64,000 bases of DNA from contig NZ_JACCBN010000001.1 in NCBI RefSeq assembly GCF_013409505.1, forward strand, positions 5,084,001-5,148,000. Direction: 5' to 3'. The position numbers were made by a program, and so were the translations under genes. This DNA comes from Actinomycetospora corticicola. GTDB taxonomy: Bacteria > Actinomycetota > Actinomycetes > Mycobacteriales > Pseudonocardiaceae. Of the stretch, positions 50,966 through 60,925 are shown piece by piece. Each line of letters begins with the position of its first letter. Within the stretch, counting starts at the first letter, position 1. The notes under the pieces were generated by a model. It searched no databases. It saw nothing but the letters and a program-made list of their open reading frames with translations, and was not told the origin of the DNA.

Positions 50966-51799
50966 GTGCACCGCTTCACCCAGGTCGACGTCTTCACCGA
51001 CGAGCTCTTCACCGGCAACCCGGTCGCGGTCGTCCACGACGCCGACGACCTCACCGACGCGCAGATGGCTGCGATCGCCTCGTGGACGAACCTGTCGGAG
51101 ACGACGTTCCTGCTGCGCCCCACGCAGCCCGGCGCGGACTACCGGCTGCGCATCTTCACGCCGCGCCGCGAGCTGCCGTTCGCGGGTCACCCGACGCTGG
51201 GCTCCGCCCGCGCGTGGCTGGAGGCGGGAGGCGTCCCCCACGACGGGGCCGGTCCGGTCCAGGAGTGCGGCGCGGGTCTCGTACGGGTGCGGGCCGCGCA
51301 GCGGTTGTCCTTCGAGGCGCCGCCGCTGGTGCGGTCGGGCCCGGTCGACGCCGCGGACCTCACCGTGCTGACGGCGGGTCTCGGCGTGGACGACGTGGTC
51401 GACGCGGCGTGGGTGGACAACGGTCCCGGCTGGGTCGCGGTGCTGCTGCGGGACGCCGCGACGGTCCTGTCCCTGGAACCCGACCTGCGGGCTCTCGGCG
51501 CGAGCGACGTCAGCCGGGCGGTCGGGGTGGTCGGCCCGCACCCGGCGGGATCCGACGTGATGTTCGAGGTGCGGGCGTTCGTGCCGGCGTTGGGGGTCGG
51601 CGAGGACCCGGTGACGGGCTCGCTCAACGCCGGACTCGCGCAGTGGCTGGTGCCGGCCGGGCACGCCCCGTCGTCGTACGTGGCGGCGCAGGGCACGGTG
51701 CTCGGGCGGAAGGGGCGGATCCACGTCGAGCACCGCGGCGAGCAGGTGCTGGTCGGCGGCGACACCGTCGTCGGGGTGGCCGGGACGATCGCGGTCTGA
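50966..51799 (+). CDS. PhzF-family isomerase
   Basis: This 277-residue protein has the PhzF fold signs [20 protein letters not shown], the catalytic-glutamate region [10 protein letters not shown] and [20 protein letters not shown], and [19 protein letters not shown]. PhzF-like isomerases include the phenazine enzyme; most members have unknown substrates. No phenazine genes are here. GTG is the only start fitting the family N-terminus. It ends in front of a long hairpin. Confidence 0.87.
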   Translation: MHRFTQVDVFTDELFTGNPVAVVHDADDLTDAQMAAIASWTNLSETTFLLRPTQPGADYRLRIFTPRRELPFAGHPTLGSARAWLEAGGVPHDGAGPVQECGAGLVRVRAAQRLSFEAPPLVRSGPVDAADLTVLTAGLGVDDVVDAAWVDNGPGWVAVLLRDAATVLSLEPDLRALGASDVSRAVGVVGPHPAGSDVMFEVRAFVPALGVGEDPVTGSLNAGLAQWLVPAGHAPSSYVAAQGTVLGRKGRIHVEHRGEQVLVGGDTVVGVAGTIAV

Positions 51800-51803
51800 G
51801 GCG

Positions 51804-51851
51804 GCGAGTGCGGCGCAGTGCGCCACCGCTGACGCACTCCGCCGCACTCGC
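51804..51851. terminator. Bidirectional terminator with 19-bp stem
   Basis: Arms 51804-51822 and 51833-51851 pair over 19 bases with one mismatch and a 10-base loop; the left arm begins gcgagtgcggcg. It lies between the convergent PhzF and acetyltransferase genes. Confidence 0.8.
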
Positions 51852-51854
51852 GCG

Positions 51855-52373
51855 TCACCGCTCCAGCGCGAGGACCACCACCCTGCGCACCGACCCGTCC
51901 CGGAGCTCCTTCGCCGGGTCGACCCGGTCCGCCACGAACCCCGCCCGCCGCGCGACCGCGAGCGATGCGAGGTTGGCGGGCTCGACCGTCAGCTCCAGGC
52001 GCCCGCAATCGCGCTCCGCGAAGCTCCACGCCGCCATCGTCGCGAGCGCGTCCGAGGTCCACCCCCGCCCGCGGGCCGCCGGCGCACACCAGTAGCCGAT
52101 CTCGCCGACCCCCTCGCGCACGAACAGCAGCGCCATGCTCCCGGCCACCCGACCGGGCTCGGCGAGGCCCTCCACGCAGAACGACGCCCCGCCGTCGGCC
52201 TCGACGTCGTGCACGTAGTGGGCCAGGAACCAGTCGGCGTCCTCCCGGCGGTAGGGGGAGGGCACCGTCGTGAAGCGCTGCACGTCGACGTCCTGGCACG
52301 CGCGGAAGATGGCCTCGGCGTCGTCGTCGCGCCACGGCCGGAGTCGGGTCAGCACGCCCAGCAGCACGGTCAC
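51855..52373 (-). CDS. GNAT acetyltransferase (RimJ/RimL type)
   Basis: The 172-residue protein begins near [20 protein letters not shown], with the acetyl-CoA loop [17 protein letters not shown] and [19 protein letters not shown], as in ribosomal-protein or small-molecule N-acetyltransferases. It starts just upstream at a GTG, divergent from another GNAT gene whose start is only 18 bases away. Substrate unknown. Confidence 0.85.
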   Translation of the reverse strand: MTVLLGVLTRLRPWRDDDAEAIFRACQDVDVQRFTTVPSPYRREDADWFLAHYVHDVEADGGASFCVEGLAEPGRVAGSMALLFVREGVGEIGYWCAPAARGRGWTSDALATMAAWSFAERDCGRLELTVEPANLASLAVARRAGFVADRVDPAKELRDGSVRRVVVLALER

Positions 52374-52390
52374 GGGTCCATCATCGCCGC

Positions 52391-52837
52391 GTGCGCATCC
52401 GAGACCTGGCGCCCGCGGAGCACGATGCCGCCATCGCCCTGTGGCACGCGGCCGGGCTCACGCGTCCCTGGAACGACCCGCGCTCCGACCTCGACCGCGC
52501 CCTCGCCGGCCCGTCGTCGACGGTGCTCGTCGCCCTTCCCGACGGCGGGGCGGGTCTGCTCGGGACGGTGATGGTCGGCCACGACGGGCACCGCGGCTGG
52601 GTGTACTACCTGGCGGCGGTCGAGCGCGGCCGCGGCGTCGGACGGGCCCTGGTGGCGGCCGCCGAGACCTGGCTCGCTGCCCACGTCCCGAAGGTGCAGC
52701 TGATGGTGCGCGCCGGGAACGAGGGGGCGGCGGCCTTCTACGCGCGGCTCGGGTACGAGCGCTCGGAAGTCACCGTGTGGCAGCGGGTGATCCGCGACGA
52801 CCCCACGTGCCCGCCGCCGACGACGCTCCTAGGGTGA
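52391..52837 (+). CDS. GNAT acetyltransferase (YpeA-like)
   Basis: This 148-residue protein has MRIRDLAPAEHDAAIALWHA at the start and the conserved VYYLAAVERGRGVGRALVAA acetyl-CoA motif followed by MVRAGNEGAAAFYARLGYER. YpeA-type enzymes acetylate small amines. GTG start. Its stop overlaps the start of the following esterase gene (GTGA), so both are translated together. Confidence 0.86.
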   Translation: MRIRDLAPAEHDAAIALWHAAGLTRPWNDPRSDLDRALAGPSSTVLVALPDGGAGLLGTVMVGHDGHRGWVYYLAAVERGRGVGRALVAAAETWLAAHVPKVQLMVRAGNEGAAAFYARLGYERSEVTVWQRVIRDDPTCPPPTTLLG

Positions 52838-53961
52838 CGCGCGTGAAGTTCCCGATCCTGCGGCGTGTCCTGCGCGGTCTGGTCGGGCTGCCGCGTCCGT
52901 TCAAGCGTGCGATCGCCGGGCGACGTGTCGAGCTCGACGGCCAGGTCCTCGACCTCGACGTCCAGATGATCATCAAGCTCATCTCCCTCGCCGCGAACCC
53001 GGGCGAGGATCCACCGCTGTCCGACCAGCGCCGGCTCACCGACGAGGCCGCGACCGGCCTCGCCGAGATCACGCGCGGGGTGGTCAGCCGGTCGGTGACG
53101 ATCCCGGTGCCGACCGGACCCTCCCGGGACGCTCCGGGCACGCTCGACGCCCGCCTCTACGAACCGGTCGACGTCGCCGGTGCCACGGCGGGTCTGCTCG
53201 TCTTCTTCCACGGCGGCGGGTTCGCGCTCGGCAGCATCGTCTCCGGTGATCCGCTCTGCCGCGCCCTCGCGCAGCAGGCCGGTGCCCGCGTGCTGTCCGT
53301 CGAGTACCGCCTGGCCCCGGAACACCCGTTCCCGGCCGGGCTCGCCGACGCCGTCGCGGCCCTGCGGTACGTCCTCGCGCACCGCACGGAGTTCCGGGCG
53401 GGAGCGGTCGCGGTCGGCGGCGACTCGGCGGGCGCCAACCTCGCCCTCACCGCCGCCCACCAGCTCGCGCGCCGCGGGGAGACCTCGGCGGAGTTCGTCC
53501 TCGCGCTCTACCCCGTCACCGACGCGGGACGGCAGGGCGGCTCCCGCGAGCTGTTCAGCGTCGGCTTCGGGCTGCGGACCCAGGACGTGGAGTGGTTCGA
53601 GGGCCTCTACCTCCCCGAGGGGCTCGACCCGATCCGGCCGACCGCGCTGCTCGAGGCCGACGACCTCGCCCTCATGCCCCCGAGCTACGTCGCCACCGCG
53701 GGCTTCGATCCCCTCCGCGACGAGGGCGAGGAGCTCGTGACGGCGTTGCGGGCGGTCGGCGTCCCCGTCGTCGCCCGCCGCTTCCCCGGACTCGTGCACG
53801 GCTACGCGGGCTTCGCGGGGCTCATCCCGGCCGCCCGGGACGCGGTGCTCGACGCCGCTTCGGCCCTGCGCGCGGGCATCGCCCTGACCGGACCCCACGC
53901 GTCGTCGGGAATGGCCCTGGACACGCCGGGCGTGGCGGACCGTGGCGCGGGTATCTCCTGA
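52834..53961 (+). CDS. HSL-family esterase/lipase
   Basis: The 375-residue alpha/beta hydrolase carries the hormone-sensitive-lipase oxyanion motif FFHGGGFALGS (about 123-133), nucleophile GGDSAGANLAL (Ser near 197), acid in SYVATAGFDPLRDEGE and His in LVHGYAGF (near 322). A basic N-terminal part of about 100 residues precedes the core. It hydrolyses short to medium acyl esters. Start at the GTG overlapping the acetyltransferase stop; a GTG nine bases later is also possible. Confidence 0.88.
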   Translation: MTRVKFPILRRVLRGLVGLPRPFKRAIAGRRVELDGQVLDLDVQMIIKLISLAANPGEDPPLSDQRRLTDEAATGLAEITRGVVSRSVTIPVPTGPSRDAPGTLDARLYEPVDVAGATAGLLVFFHGGGFALGSIVSGDPLCRALAQQAGARVLSVEYRLAPEHPFPAGLADAVAALRYVLAHRTEFRAGAVAVGGDSAGANLALTAAHQLARRGETSAEFVLALYPVTDAGRQGGSRELFSVGFGLRTQDVEWFEGLYLPEGLDPIRPTALLEADDLALMPPSYVATAGFDPLRDEGEELVTALRAVGVPVVARRFPGLVHGYAGFAGLIPAARDAVLDAASALRAGIALTGPHASSGMALDTPGVADRGAGIS

Positions 53962-53963
53962 AC

Positions 53964-54398
53964 ATGGCGGGCCCCGTGAAGGAAACGATCTCCATCGCCG
54001 CGCCGGTGTCGACGGTCGTCGGCATCGTCGCCGACCTCGAGAACCCCGATCGCTGGGCGAACGAGGCCAAGGGCGCGGAGGTGCAGGCCCGCGGCGACGA
54101 CGGGCGGCCGACCCGCATCCAGGTGACGCTCGGGGCCATCGGCTTCAGCACGGCGGCGATCTACGACGTCGCCTACACCGACTCCTCGGTGACGCTGACC
54201 TGCTCCGGTGACGGCGGGCGGCTCATCCGGGAGAGCACGATCAGCTACGAGGCGGCCGAATCCGGAGACGGCACCGAGCTGACGATGACCTCCACGATGG
54301 AGGTCACCGTCCCGGTGCCCGAGTGGGGCCTCGAGCGGGCGATGGGCCGCTCGGCCCGCAAGAACCTGGCGTCCGTGAAGAAGGACGCCGAGGGCTAG
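53964..54398 (+). CDS. SRPBCC (Coq10/START-like) protein
   Basis: This 144-residue protein has the polyketide cyclase fold signature PVKETISIAAPVSTVVGIVA at the N-terminus, DLENPDRWANEAKGAEVQAR, and the C-terminal helix LERAMGRSARKNLASVKKDA. It follows the esterase gene by 2 bases, so they form one unit. Lipid or polyketide carrying is possible; no specific function can be named. Confidence 0.82.
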   Translation: MAGPVKETISIAAPVSTVVGIVADLENPDRWANEAKGAEVQARGDDGRPTRIQVTLGAIGFSTAAIYDVAYTDSSVTLTCSGDGGRLIRESTISYEAAESGDGTELTMTSTMEVTVPVPEWGLERAMGRSARKNLASVKKDAEG

Positions 54399-54403
54399 CC
54401 GTA

Positions 54404-55402
54404 CTAGCGGCGCAGGGCACCCATCATCGCCGTCGGGTAGCGGTCGCCGGTCGCGACGCCGAGCGGGGCCGCCTCGTCGAGGGTGGCCAGCTCGTCGGCG
54501 GTGAGTGTCACGTCCGTCGCCGAGACGTTCTCCTCGAGGTACCCGCGGCGCTTGGTGCCCGGGATCGGCACCACGCCGGACGGGATCTGCTGCGCGAGCA
54601 CCCAGGCCAGCGCGAGCACCGTCGTCGGGACGCCCTTCGACGCGGCGATCTCCTCGACGCGCTCGAGGACCCGGAGGTTGGCCTGCAGGGCGTCCCCGGA
54701 GAACCGCGGTGCGTTGCGCCGCCAGTCGCCCTCGGGCAGGTCGTCGACGCTGCGGATGGCCCCGGACAGGAACCCGCGCCCAAGCGGGCTGTAGGGCACG
54801 AACCCGATGCCGAGCTCTCGGCAGACATCGAGCACGCCGTCGTCCTCGACCTCGCGGGTGAACAGCGAGTACTCGGTCTGGACGGCACTGAGCGGCGCGA
54901 CGGCGTGGGCGCGCCGGATCGTGTCCGGTGCCGCCTCGGAGATGCCGAGGTAGCGGACCTTCCCGGCGTCGACGAGCTCGCCGAGCGCTCCCCAGGTGTC
55001 CTCGATCGGCACGGTCGGGTCGACACGGTGCTGGTAGTAGAGGTCGACGTGGTCGGTCCCCAGCCGCTGCAGCGAGGCGTCGATCGCCTGCCGCAGGTAC
55101 TCCGGGGACCCGTCGACGCGCCCGGCGGGCTTCCCGTCCGGGGCGACGGCGTTGCCGAACTTGGTGGCGATCTGCACCTCGTCGCGGTGGGCCCGCAGCT
55201 CGCGCCCGAGGAGTTCCTCGTTGGTGCGGGGGCCGTAGATGTCCGCGGTGTCGAAGAAGGTGACACCGAGCTCGAGCGCCCGGGCGATCGTCGCGCGGGA
55301 CTCGGCGTCGTCCCGGCCGCCGTAGGCGTAGGTCATGCCCATGCACCCGAGCCCGAGTGCGGAGACGGTGAGGCCCTGGGATCCGAGTGGTCGTTGCTCC
55401 AT
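54404..55402 (-). CDS. Aldo/keto reductase (AKR13-like)
   Basis: The 332-residue barrel has the AKR tetrad: [20 protein letters not shown] (Asp, Tyr), IATKFGN (Lys) and [11 protein letters not shown] (His), and the NADPH region [20 protein letters not shown]. It is typical of the AKR13/YakC type reductases for aldehydes and small ketones. It lies convergent with the SRPBCC gene, only 5 bases between stops. Start ATG follows the family beginning [14 protein letters not shown]. Confidence 0.9.
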   Translation of the reverse strand: MEQRPLGSQGLTVSALGLGCMGMTYAYGGRDDAESRATIARALELGVTFFDTADIYGPRTNEELLGRELRAHRDEVQIATKFGNAVAPDGKPAGRVDGSPEYLRQAIDASLQRLGTDHVDLYYQHRVDPTVPIEDTWGALGELVDAGKVRYLGISEAAPDTIRRAHAVAPLSAVQTEYSLFTREVEDDGVLDVCRELGIGFVPYSPLGRGFLSGAIRSVDDLPEGDWRRNAPRFSGDALQANLRVLERVEEIAASKGVPTTVLALAWVLAQQIPSGVVPIPGTKRRGYLEENVSATDVTLTADELATLDEAAPLGVATGDRYPTAMMGALRR

Positions 55403-55480
55403 GCCCGCAGGGTGCCTTCGGCCCGTGAGTACTAATCCGTGTCCTGGCACGGAGAAGTACTCACGGGGCGCAGCCCCCTC

Positions 55481-55888
55481 CTAGCGCATCCCGAGCTTCT
55501 TGGTGCAGGTCGGCCAGGCTTTCCAGCCCTGCTCGTCCTGGACCTTCTTCGCGACGGCGATCTGCTCCTCGCGGCTGGCCTGGTCGGCGCTGTCGGCGTA
55601 CTTCTTGCCGCCGAACGCCTTCCACGTCGAGTCGGTGAACTGCAGGCCGCCCTTGAAACCGTTGCCGGTGTCGGCGTCCCAGTTGTTGGTCGACTCGCAC
55701 TTGGCGAGGCGGTCCCAGGTCGCGTTGCTCTCCGGCGAGGCCGACGCGCTCGGCGCGGCCATCGCGGTGCCGGCGAGGGCGACCGGAGCGGTCACGGAGG
55801 CGGCGACCACCCCGACCTTGAGCGAGGCGAGGGCGATGCTGCCCGTGGTCTCGGACAGGGTGGAGGGCTTGCGGTGGCGACCAGACAT
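55481..55888 (-). CDS. Secreted Rpf-like (resuscitation-promoting factor) muralytic protein
   Basis: The 135-residue protein has a basic N-terminus, a hydrophobic signal (ASLKVGVVAASVTAPVALAG) with cleavage near TAMAAPSA, and a Rpf domain (57-135): WDRLAKCESTNNWDADTGNG with catalytic Glu65, LQFTDSTWKAFGG and the paired cysteines 64 and 128. Rpf proteins cleave peptidoglycan and stimulate growth from dormancy or spore germination. This is a minimal Rpf, without LysM or DUF348 domains. A leader of about 160-200 bases precedes it; a weak promoter gtgacg-17-tacggt lies around 55960-56000. Confidence 0.9.
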   Translation of the reverse strand: MSGRHRKPSTLSETTGSIALASLKVGVVAASVTAPVALAGTAMAAPSASASPESNATWDRLAKCESTNNWDADTGNGFKGGLQFTDSTWKAFGGKKYADSADQASREEQIAVAKKVQDEQGWKAWPTCTKKLGMR

Positions 55889-56089
55889 ACGTCGGCTCCA
55901 AGTCGAGTCGGGGACGCTCGGGCCGGAGTGCGTGGGGAGCGGACCGGCGGGACGGGACCGTAATCGAACCGAGACCTTCCGTCACCTCGCGTGACCGGAT
56001 GGCTGCCGAGTGTCGCGGTGAGTGGTGCACCGCAGGCGGTGGGCGGCGAACGGAGCAACCCCGAACGGCTGAATCGGCCGAATGGGCGC

Positions 56090-57028
56090 TCAGCGCACGA
56101 AGCCGACCGCCGCCCAGTGACCACGCGGGTCGGTGGCGGCCGGCGGCCGGCCCGCCTCGGGACGCCACTCGCCGGCCCAGGCGAGCCCCGGATCGACGAG
56201 GTCGGTGCCCGCGACGATCGCGGCCACCTCGTCGCGCGTGCGGGGCCGCGGCCGGCCGTGGGCGTAGCGGGCGGTGAGCCGCTCGACGTGGTCCGTGACG
56301 CGCCGGTCGTCGGCGGTGAAGTGCGACAGCGCCACCGCGCTCCCGGGCGCCAGCCGCGCCACGTAGCGCCCGACGAGGCCCGCGGCGTCGTCCCGGACGT
56401 GCTGCAGCACGGAGAAGGCGAGCAGGCCCACGGGACGGTCCAGCTCGAGCAGACCGGCGACCCCGGGGGCGGCCAGCACGGCGTCGACGTCGGTCACGTC
56501 GACGGTGGAGTAGCTCGCGGTGGGGACGCCGGCGAGCAGCGTCTGCCCGTGGGTCGCCGCGATCGAGTCGACGTCGGTGTAGGCCACCCGCGCCGTCGAG
56601 CGGCTGCGGGCGACCACCTCGTGGACGTTGCCCATCGTGGGGACGCCGGAGCCGAGGTCGAGGAACTGGTCGACGCCGGCGGCCAGCAGGAAGCGGACGG
56701 CCCGACGGAGGAAGGCGCGGTTCTCGCGGGCGAGCGTCACGACGTCGCCCGCGACCCGGGTCAGCTCCTCGCCGAGCCTGCGGTCGACGGCGCCGTGGGC
56801 CGCCCCGCCGAGCAGGTAGTCGTAGACCCGCGCCGAGCTGGGGCGCTCGAACTCCTCCGGCAGCGCGGGCGGTCGGGTGGCCTCGTCGGTGGGCGGGCCG
56901 GCCTGTCCCGGCACCGCGCCCGGCGGCAGCCCGAGGGTCGTCCGGGGCTGCACCCCGCGTTCCGCGAGCCCGCCCGGGGTGGCGGGGGCGGGCGCGTCGG
57001 GACGGTGCCGGCGCGGCGGTTCCAGCAC
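56090..57028 (-). CDS. SAM-dependent methyltransferase, DUF574 family
   Basis: This 312-residue protein shows the actinobacterial DUF574 pattern: SSARVYDYLLGGAAHGAVDR, ARENRAFLRRAVRFLL, then GVDQFLDLGSGVPTMGNVHE (SAM site) and VLQHVRDDAAGLVGRYVARL. The biological substrate of the family is not known. The first 60 residues are Pro-rich. GTG start at 57028 is weakly defined and a later start is possible, since the conserved part begins near residue 55. Confidence 0.85.
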   Translation of the reverse strand: MLEPPRRHRPDAPAPATPGGLAERGVQPRTTLGLPPGAVPGQAGPPTDEATRPPALPEEFERPSSARVYDYLLGGAAHGAVDRRLGEELTRVAGDVVTLARENRAFLRRAVRFLLAAGVDQFLDLGSGVPTMGNVHEVVARSRSTARVAYTDVDSIAATHGQTLLAGVPTASYSTVDVTDVDAVLAAPGVAGLLELDRPVGLLAFSVLQHVRDDAAGLVGRYVARLAPGSAVALSHFTADDRRVTDHVERLTARYAHGRPRPRTRDEVAAIVAGTDLVDPGLAWAGEWRPEAGRPPAATDPRGHWAAVGFVR

Positions 57029-57344
57029 GCGGCCACCTCCGACGGGGCGCCTCCGGACGGGGGCGGTCGTCGGTCAGTAGGCGGGGGCGGCGCGCCCCTG
57101 TCAAACGCGTCGACACGGCCGGAGCAGTCCCGACCGGCGTCGACGACCCCGTTCGGTGAGGACCTCGTGCGGAAAACCCTGTTCCGTGACGAGCCGGGTC
57201 GGGCTCCGTGGACATTTTCGTCACGGTCGGTCAGTCATCACGACTGGGTCACACCGCCGCCGCTCCGAGCTGTTGGGAGAGGGTTCGGCGGGAGGTCACG
57301 TCGACGTCGCTCACCCGGACCTCACGGCGGCGAACGTCCACCCC
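57029..57344. other. Intergenic region upstream of the lipid operon
   Basis: This 316-bp divergent region holds no convincing gene. Near 57229-57245, cagtc-atcac-gactg forms a short inverted repeat that could be an operator for the glycosyltransferase-led operon. No strong -35/-10 pair was found by eye. Confidence 0.35.
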
Positions 57345-58550
57345 GTGCGCGTCGCGGTCGTGACCGAGTCCTTCCTGCCCCAGGTCAACGGGGTCACGAA
57401 CTCGGTCCTGCAGGTCATCGCCCATCTCCGTCGACAGGGCCACGAGGCCCTCGTCCTGGCCCCCGGGGTCGGCCCCGGCGAGGTGGAGGGCACGCCCGTC
57501 ATCCGGGTCCCGGCGCTCGACCTCGCCGTGGTCGACTCCCTCCCCGTCGGCGTCCCGACGCCCGCGGTCCGCGCGACGCTCGAGGAGTTCCGCCCCGACG
57601 TCGTCCACCTCGCCTCGCCCTTCGTCCTGGGCGCCCGCGCGATCACCGCGGCCCGGCGGCTGCGGGTGCCGACCGTCGCGGTCTACCAGACGGACGTCGC
57701 CGGGTTCGCCGCCTCGTACGGGGTCGGGCTGACCGCGCGCGCCGCGTGGCGCTGGACCCGACGGCTGCACGCCCGCGCCGACCGCACGCTCGCCCCGTCG
57801 GCGTGGGCGGTCGACGCGCTCCGCGAGCACGGGGTGCCCCGGGTGCACCGCTGGGGACGGGGGGTCGACACCGCGCGCTTCCGGCCCGCCGCCGAGCACG
57901 CCGATCACGGGGCGGCCGTCGCGGCGCTGCGCCGCGAACTCGCCCCGCGGGGGGAGATGCTGGTCGGCTACGTCGGGCGCCTCGCCCACGAGAAGCAGGT
58001 GGAGCGGCTCGCCGCGCTCGCCGGGCTGCCGGGCGTGCGCACGGTCGTCGTCGGGGACGGTCCGTCCCGGCCGCGGCTCGCCGAGCTCCTCCCCGACGCC
58101 GCCTTCCTCGGCTTCCGGGGCGGCGCCGAGCTCGCCACCGCCTACGCCGCCGTCGACGCGTTCGTCCACACCGGGCCGTTCGAGACGTTCTGCCAGACCC
58201 TGCAGGAGGCCAAGGCGAGCGGGCTGCCCGTGATCGCACCCGACGCAGGGGGTGCGCGCGACCTCGTCGACCCCGGGGTGACCGGCTGGCTCTTCGACGT
58301 CGACGACCCCGCGGGTGGCGGCCTCCGCGAGCGGGTACGGGGCTGGCGGGACGATCCGGCGACGCGGCGGCGGATGGGCCTCGCGGCCCGGGCCTCCACC
58401 ACCGGTCGCACGTGGCCCGCCGTGTGCGAGGAACTGCTGGGCCACTACGCGGAGCTGACGACCTCCGCCGACGATTCACGCGGAGCACACCGCGACGTCA
58501 CGCGCGGGTCGGCGCAGCGGCGCTCGGGCACCGTAGACACCGCGGCATGA
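57345..58550 (+). CDS. GT4 glycosyltransferase, GDP-mannose mannosyltransferase (MgtA)-like
   Basis: The 401-residue GT-B enzyme starts [20 protein letters not shown], the classic MgtA/PimB-type beginning, and has the donor-site motifs [20 protein letters not shown] (near 207) and [20 protein letters not shown] (near 280, EX7E). It transfers a mannose-type sugar to a lipid acceptor at the membrane face. Its stop overlaps the next gene (ATGA, 58547-58550), so it is the first gene of a lipid-modifying operon. The last 40 residues are not conserved. Confidence 0.87.
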   Translation: MRVAVVTESFLPQVNGVTNSVLQVIAHLRRQGHEALVLAPGVGPGEVEGTPVIRVPALDLAVVDSLPVGVPTPAVRATLEEFRPDVVHLASPFVLGARAITAARRLRVPTVAVYQTDVAGFAASYGVGLTARAAWRWTRRLHARADRTLAPSAWAVDALREHGVPRVHRWGRGVDTARFRPAAEHADHGAAVAALRRELAPRGEMLVGYVGRLAHEKQVERLAALAGLPGVRTVVVGDGPSRPRLAELLPDAAFLGFRGGAELATAYAAVDAFVHTGPFETFCQTLQEAKASGLPVIAPDAGGARDLVDPGVTGWLFDVDDPAGGGLRERVRGWRDDPATRRRMGLAARASTTGRTWPAVCEELLGHYAELTTSADDSRGAHRDVTRGSAQRRSGTVDTAA

Positions 58551-59377
58551 CCAGCACCGAGGTCCTGCTCACGACCGCGAGCGCCCCGGCCGGCCCGACG
58601 CCCGTCCGGAACGACGGCCAGCGGCCCGGCGCCGGGGACTCCACGCGCTACAGCCTGCTCGTCTCCCGCGACACCGACGCCGTCCGCGCCGCACAACGCC
58701 TGCGCCACGACGTCTTCGCCGTCGAGCAGGGCGCACGCCTCGCTCCGGGCGTCGCCACCGACGAGGGGCGCGACGAGGACCGGTTCGACGCGTTCTGCGA
58801 CCACCTCATGGTGCGCGACGACACCGACGGCTCGATCGTCGGCACGTACCGGATGCTGACGCCCGAGGGCGCCGTCGAGGCGGGCGGGCTGTACTCCGAC
58901 ACCGAGTTCGACCTGCGTCGACTCGACCCGCTGCGCCCGGGCCTCGTCGAGGTCGGCCGCTCCTGCGTGCACCCCGATCACCGCACCGGCACCGTGCTCT
59001 CCCTGGTCTGGGCCGGGATGTGGCGCTACCTCGTCCTCTCCGGCCACCGCTGGCTCGTCGGGTGCGCCAGCGTGCCCCTGACCGCCGACGGCGAGCTGCC
59101 CGGCGCGGTCTGGTCCCTCGTCCGGGAGAAGCACTACGCCCCCGCCGAGCGCCGGGTGGTCCCGCACCGGCCCGCCCCCATCGGTCCCGACGACGGGCGA
59201 CGCGCAGCCCGCGCGCAGACCCCTCCGCTGCTCCGGGGCTACCTGCGCCTCGGCGCCGAGATCGGCGGCGCCCCCGCGATCGACCCCGACTTCGGCGTCG
59301 CCGACCTGCTCGTGCTGCTCGACCACACCGCGATCGACCCGCGCTGGCGCCGCCACCTGCTGGGGGAGGACGGATGA
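58547..59377 (+). CDS. OlsB-like ornithine N-acyltransferase (GNAT fold)
   Basis: This 276-residue protein fits OlsB (acyl-ACP: ornithine 3-hydroxyacyl transferase): [60 protein letters not shown], and [20 protein letters not shown]. It makes lyso-ornithine lipid from ornithine and a hydroxyacyl chain. Its ATG and stop overlap both neighbours by 4 bases. Some homologues use other amino acids such as lysine or glutamine, so the head group is inferred. Confidence 0.82.
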   Translation: MTSTEVLLTTASAPAGPTPVRNDGQRPGAGDSTRYSLLVSRDTDAVRAAQRLRHDVFAVEQGARLAPGVATDEGRDEDRFDAFCDHLMVRDDTDGSIVGTYRMLTPEGAVEAGGLYSDTEFDLRRLDPLRPGLVEVGRSCVHPDHRTGTVLSLVWAGMWRYLVLSGHRWLVGCASVPLTADGELPGAVWSLVREKHYAPAERRVVPHRPAPIGPDDGRRAARAQTPPLLRGYLRLGAEIGGAPAIDPDFGVADLLVLLDHTAIDPRWRRHLLGEDG

Positions 59378-60285
59378 GCGCCTGGCTGCCGGCCTCGCCG
59401 TGCACCCCGGCGTGCCTGCCGGTCGCCCGTCCCGACGACGGGTGGGTGCGGTTCCGGCGCCGCGTGCGCACGGTCGTGCGGATGACCGCGCTGGTCGTGG
59501 TCGTGCTCGCGGGCGTGCCGCTCGCGGTGGTCGCGCCGCTGCTCGGACCGCGGGCGGTCGGCCGGATGCAGGCCGCCTGGTGCGGCCGGCTGCTGGCGGC
59601 GGCCGGCGTGCGGGTGGTGGTGACCGGGCCGCGCCCGGCCGCGGGGTCGCTCGTCGTCGCGAACCACGTCTCCTGGCTGGACGTGCTCGCACTCAACCGG
59701 ATCACCCCGGTCCGCATGCTGGCGAAGGTCGAGGTGCGGTCCTGGCCGCTGATCGGCGCGATGGCCGCCCGGGTCGGCACCGTCTTCCTCGAGCGTGACC
59801 GCCTGCGCGCCCTGCCCGCCGCGGTGGCCGCGGTCGCCGACACCCTGCGGGCCGGCGGGTGCGTCGGGGTGTTCGCGGAGGGCACCACCCGCTGCGGGCG
59901 CGACCTCGGTCCGTTCCGCCCGGCCGCCTTCCAGGCCGCCCTCGACGCGGGCGTTCCGGTGGTCCCGGTGGCGCTGTCCTACGCCGACGCCGACGGGACG
60001 GTGGACGCCACCGCCGCGTTCGTCGGCGACGACGACCTCCTCTCCTCCCTGCTCCGGGTCGCCGCGGCGCGACGCACCGTGCTCACCGTCCGGGTGCTGC
60101 CCGCGTGGACCGGTGCGGTCGAGCCCGGTGGGCGTGGGCCCGCCCGCCGCAGCAGCGCCCGGGCCGCCGCGGCCGCGATCGGCGCGGCCCTGCCGCTGCC
60201 CGCCGCCGACCCGCGCCCCGTCCCGCCGGTCCACGTCCCGGCGCGCCCGGTCGTGCGCCACCCGGAGGTCTCCCGTGCCGCCTGA
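59374..60285 (+). CDS. OlsA/PlsC-like lysolipid acyltransferase
   Basis: The 303-residue membrane acyltransferase has a hydrophobic helix (MTALVVVVLAGVPLAVVAPL), the HX4D catalytic motif VANHVSWLD (His near 97, Asp near 102), VFLERDRLRAL and the FAEGTTRCG motif for glycerophosphate-like binding. As the partner of OlsB it would add the second acyl chain to lyso-ornithine lipid. Otherwise it may act as an ordinary lysophosphatidate acyltransferase. Coupled to olsB by a 4-base overlap. Confidence 0.84.
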   Translation: MSAWLPASPCTPACLPVARPDDGWVRFRRRVRTVVRMTALVVVVLAGVPLAVVAPLLGPRAVGRMQAAWCGRLLAAAGVRVVVTGPRPAAGSLVVANHVSWLDVLALNRITPVRMLAKVEVRSWPLIGAMAARVGTVFLERDRLRALPAAVAAVADTLRAGGCVGVFAEGTTRCGRDLGPFRPAAFQAALDAGVPVVPVALSYADADGTVDATAAFVGDDDLLSSLLRVAAARRTVLTVRVLPAWTGAVEPGGRGPARRSSARAAAAAIGAALPLPAADPRPVPPVHVPARPVVRHPEVSRAA

Positions 60286-60922
60286 ACCCCTCCCGACCCG
60301 CGACTGGCGCGACGACGCCCGCTTCGCCGCCCAGTTCGTCCGCGCGCCCGTGGCGACGGCCTCGGTCTGGCCCAGCTCGACGGCGCTGGCCCGCACCGTG
60401 GCCGACGCGGCGCTGCGCCCGGACGGGCCCCGCCGTCCGGGCGGGCCCGTCGTGGTGGAGCTCGGCGCCGGGTCGGGCGCCTTCACCGTGGAGCTCGCCC
60501 GGCGGCTCGGTGGCCGTGGCCGGCACCTGGCGGTCGAGCTGAACCCCGCGTTGGCCCACCACCTGGCCGAGCGGCTCCCGACCGTCGAGGTGGTGCCGGC
60601 CGACGTCGCCGAGCTGCCGACCCTGCTCGCGGTGCGCGGCCTGCCCGCCGTCGGGAGTGTCGACGTCGTGGTGAGCGGCCTCGGGTGGTCCGCGACCCGG
60701 CCCGGCCGCGACGACTCCCTGCTGCCGGTCGTGGCCTCGACCCTCGCGTCGGGTGGGGTGTTCGTGCAGTTCGGGTACACCTTCACCCGCTGGGCGGGCC
60801 CGGCGCGAGCCCTCGAGCAGGAGCTCCGCGAGCTCTACGGCGAGGTGACGACCAGCCCGACGGTGTGGCGCAACCTGCCGCCCGCCGTCGTGCACCGTGC
60901 CGCCGGCCCGGTCCGGACATGA
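60275..60922 (+). CDS. Phospholipid N-methyltransferase (PmtA)-like methyltransferase
   Basis: This 215-residue protein begins in the last codons of the acyltransferase gene and has FAAQFVRAPVATASVWPSST, typical of PmtA-like lipid methyltransferases, then PVVVELGAGSGAFTVELARR (SAM site) and VDVVVSGLGWSA. PmtA methylates lipid amines such as phosphatidylethanolamine. In this operon, methylation of the amino-acid head group of an aminolipid is a reasonable guess. The GTG has cggagg upstream. Confidence 0.8.
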   Translation: MPPEPLPTRDWRDDARFAAQFVRAPVATASVWPSSTALARTVADAALRPDGPRRPGGPVVVELGAGSGAFTVELARRLGGRGRHLAVELNPALAHHLAERLPTVEVVPADVAELPTLLAVRGLPAVGSVDVVVSGLGWSATRPGRDDSLLPVVASTLASGGVFVQFGYTFTRWAGPARALEQELRELYGEVTTSPTVWRNLPPAVVHRAAGPVRT

Positions 60923-60925
60923 CAC

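Noticed and set aside
50966..51799. PhzF homologue as evidence for phenazine synthesis
   Set aside because: No other phz genes are in the window; most PhzF-like proteins are unrelated to phenazines.
55889..56089. c-di-AMP (ydaO) riboswitch upstream of the Rpf-like gene
   Set aside because: Such riboswitches are frequent before rpf genes, but the conserved blocks of the motif could not be found in this leader by eye.
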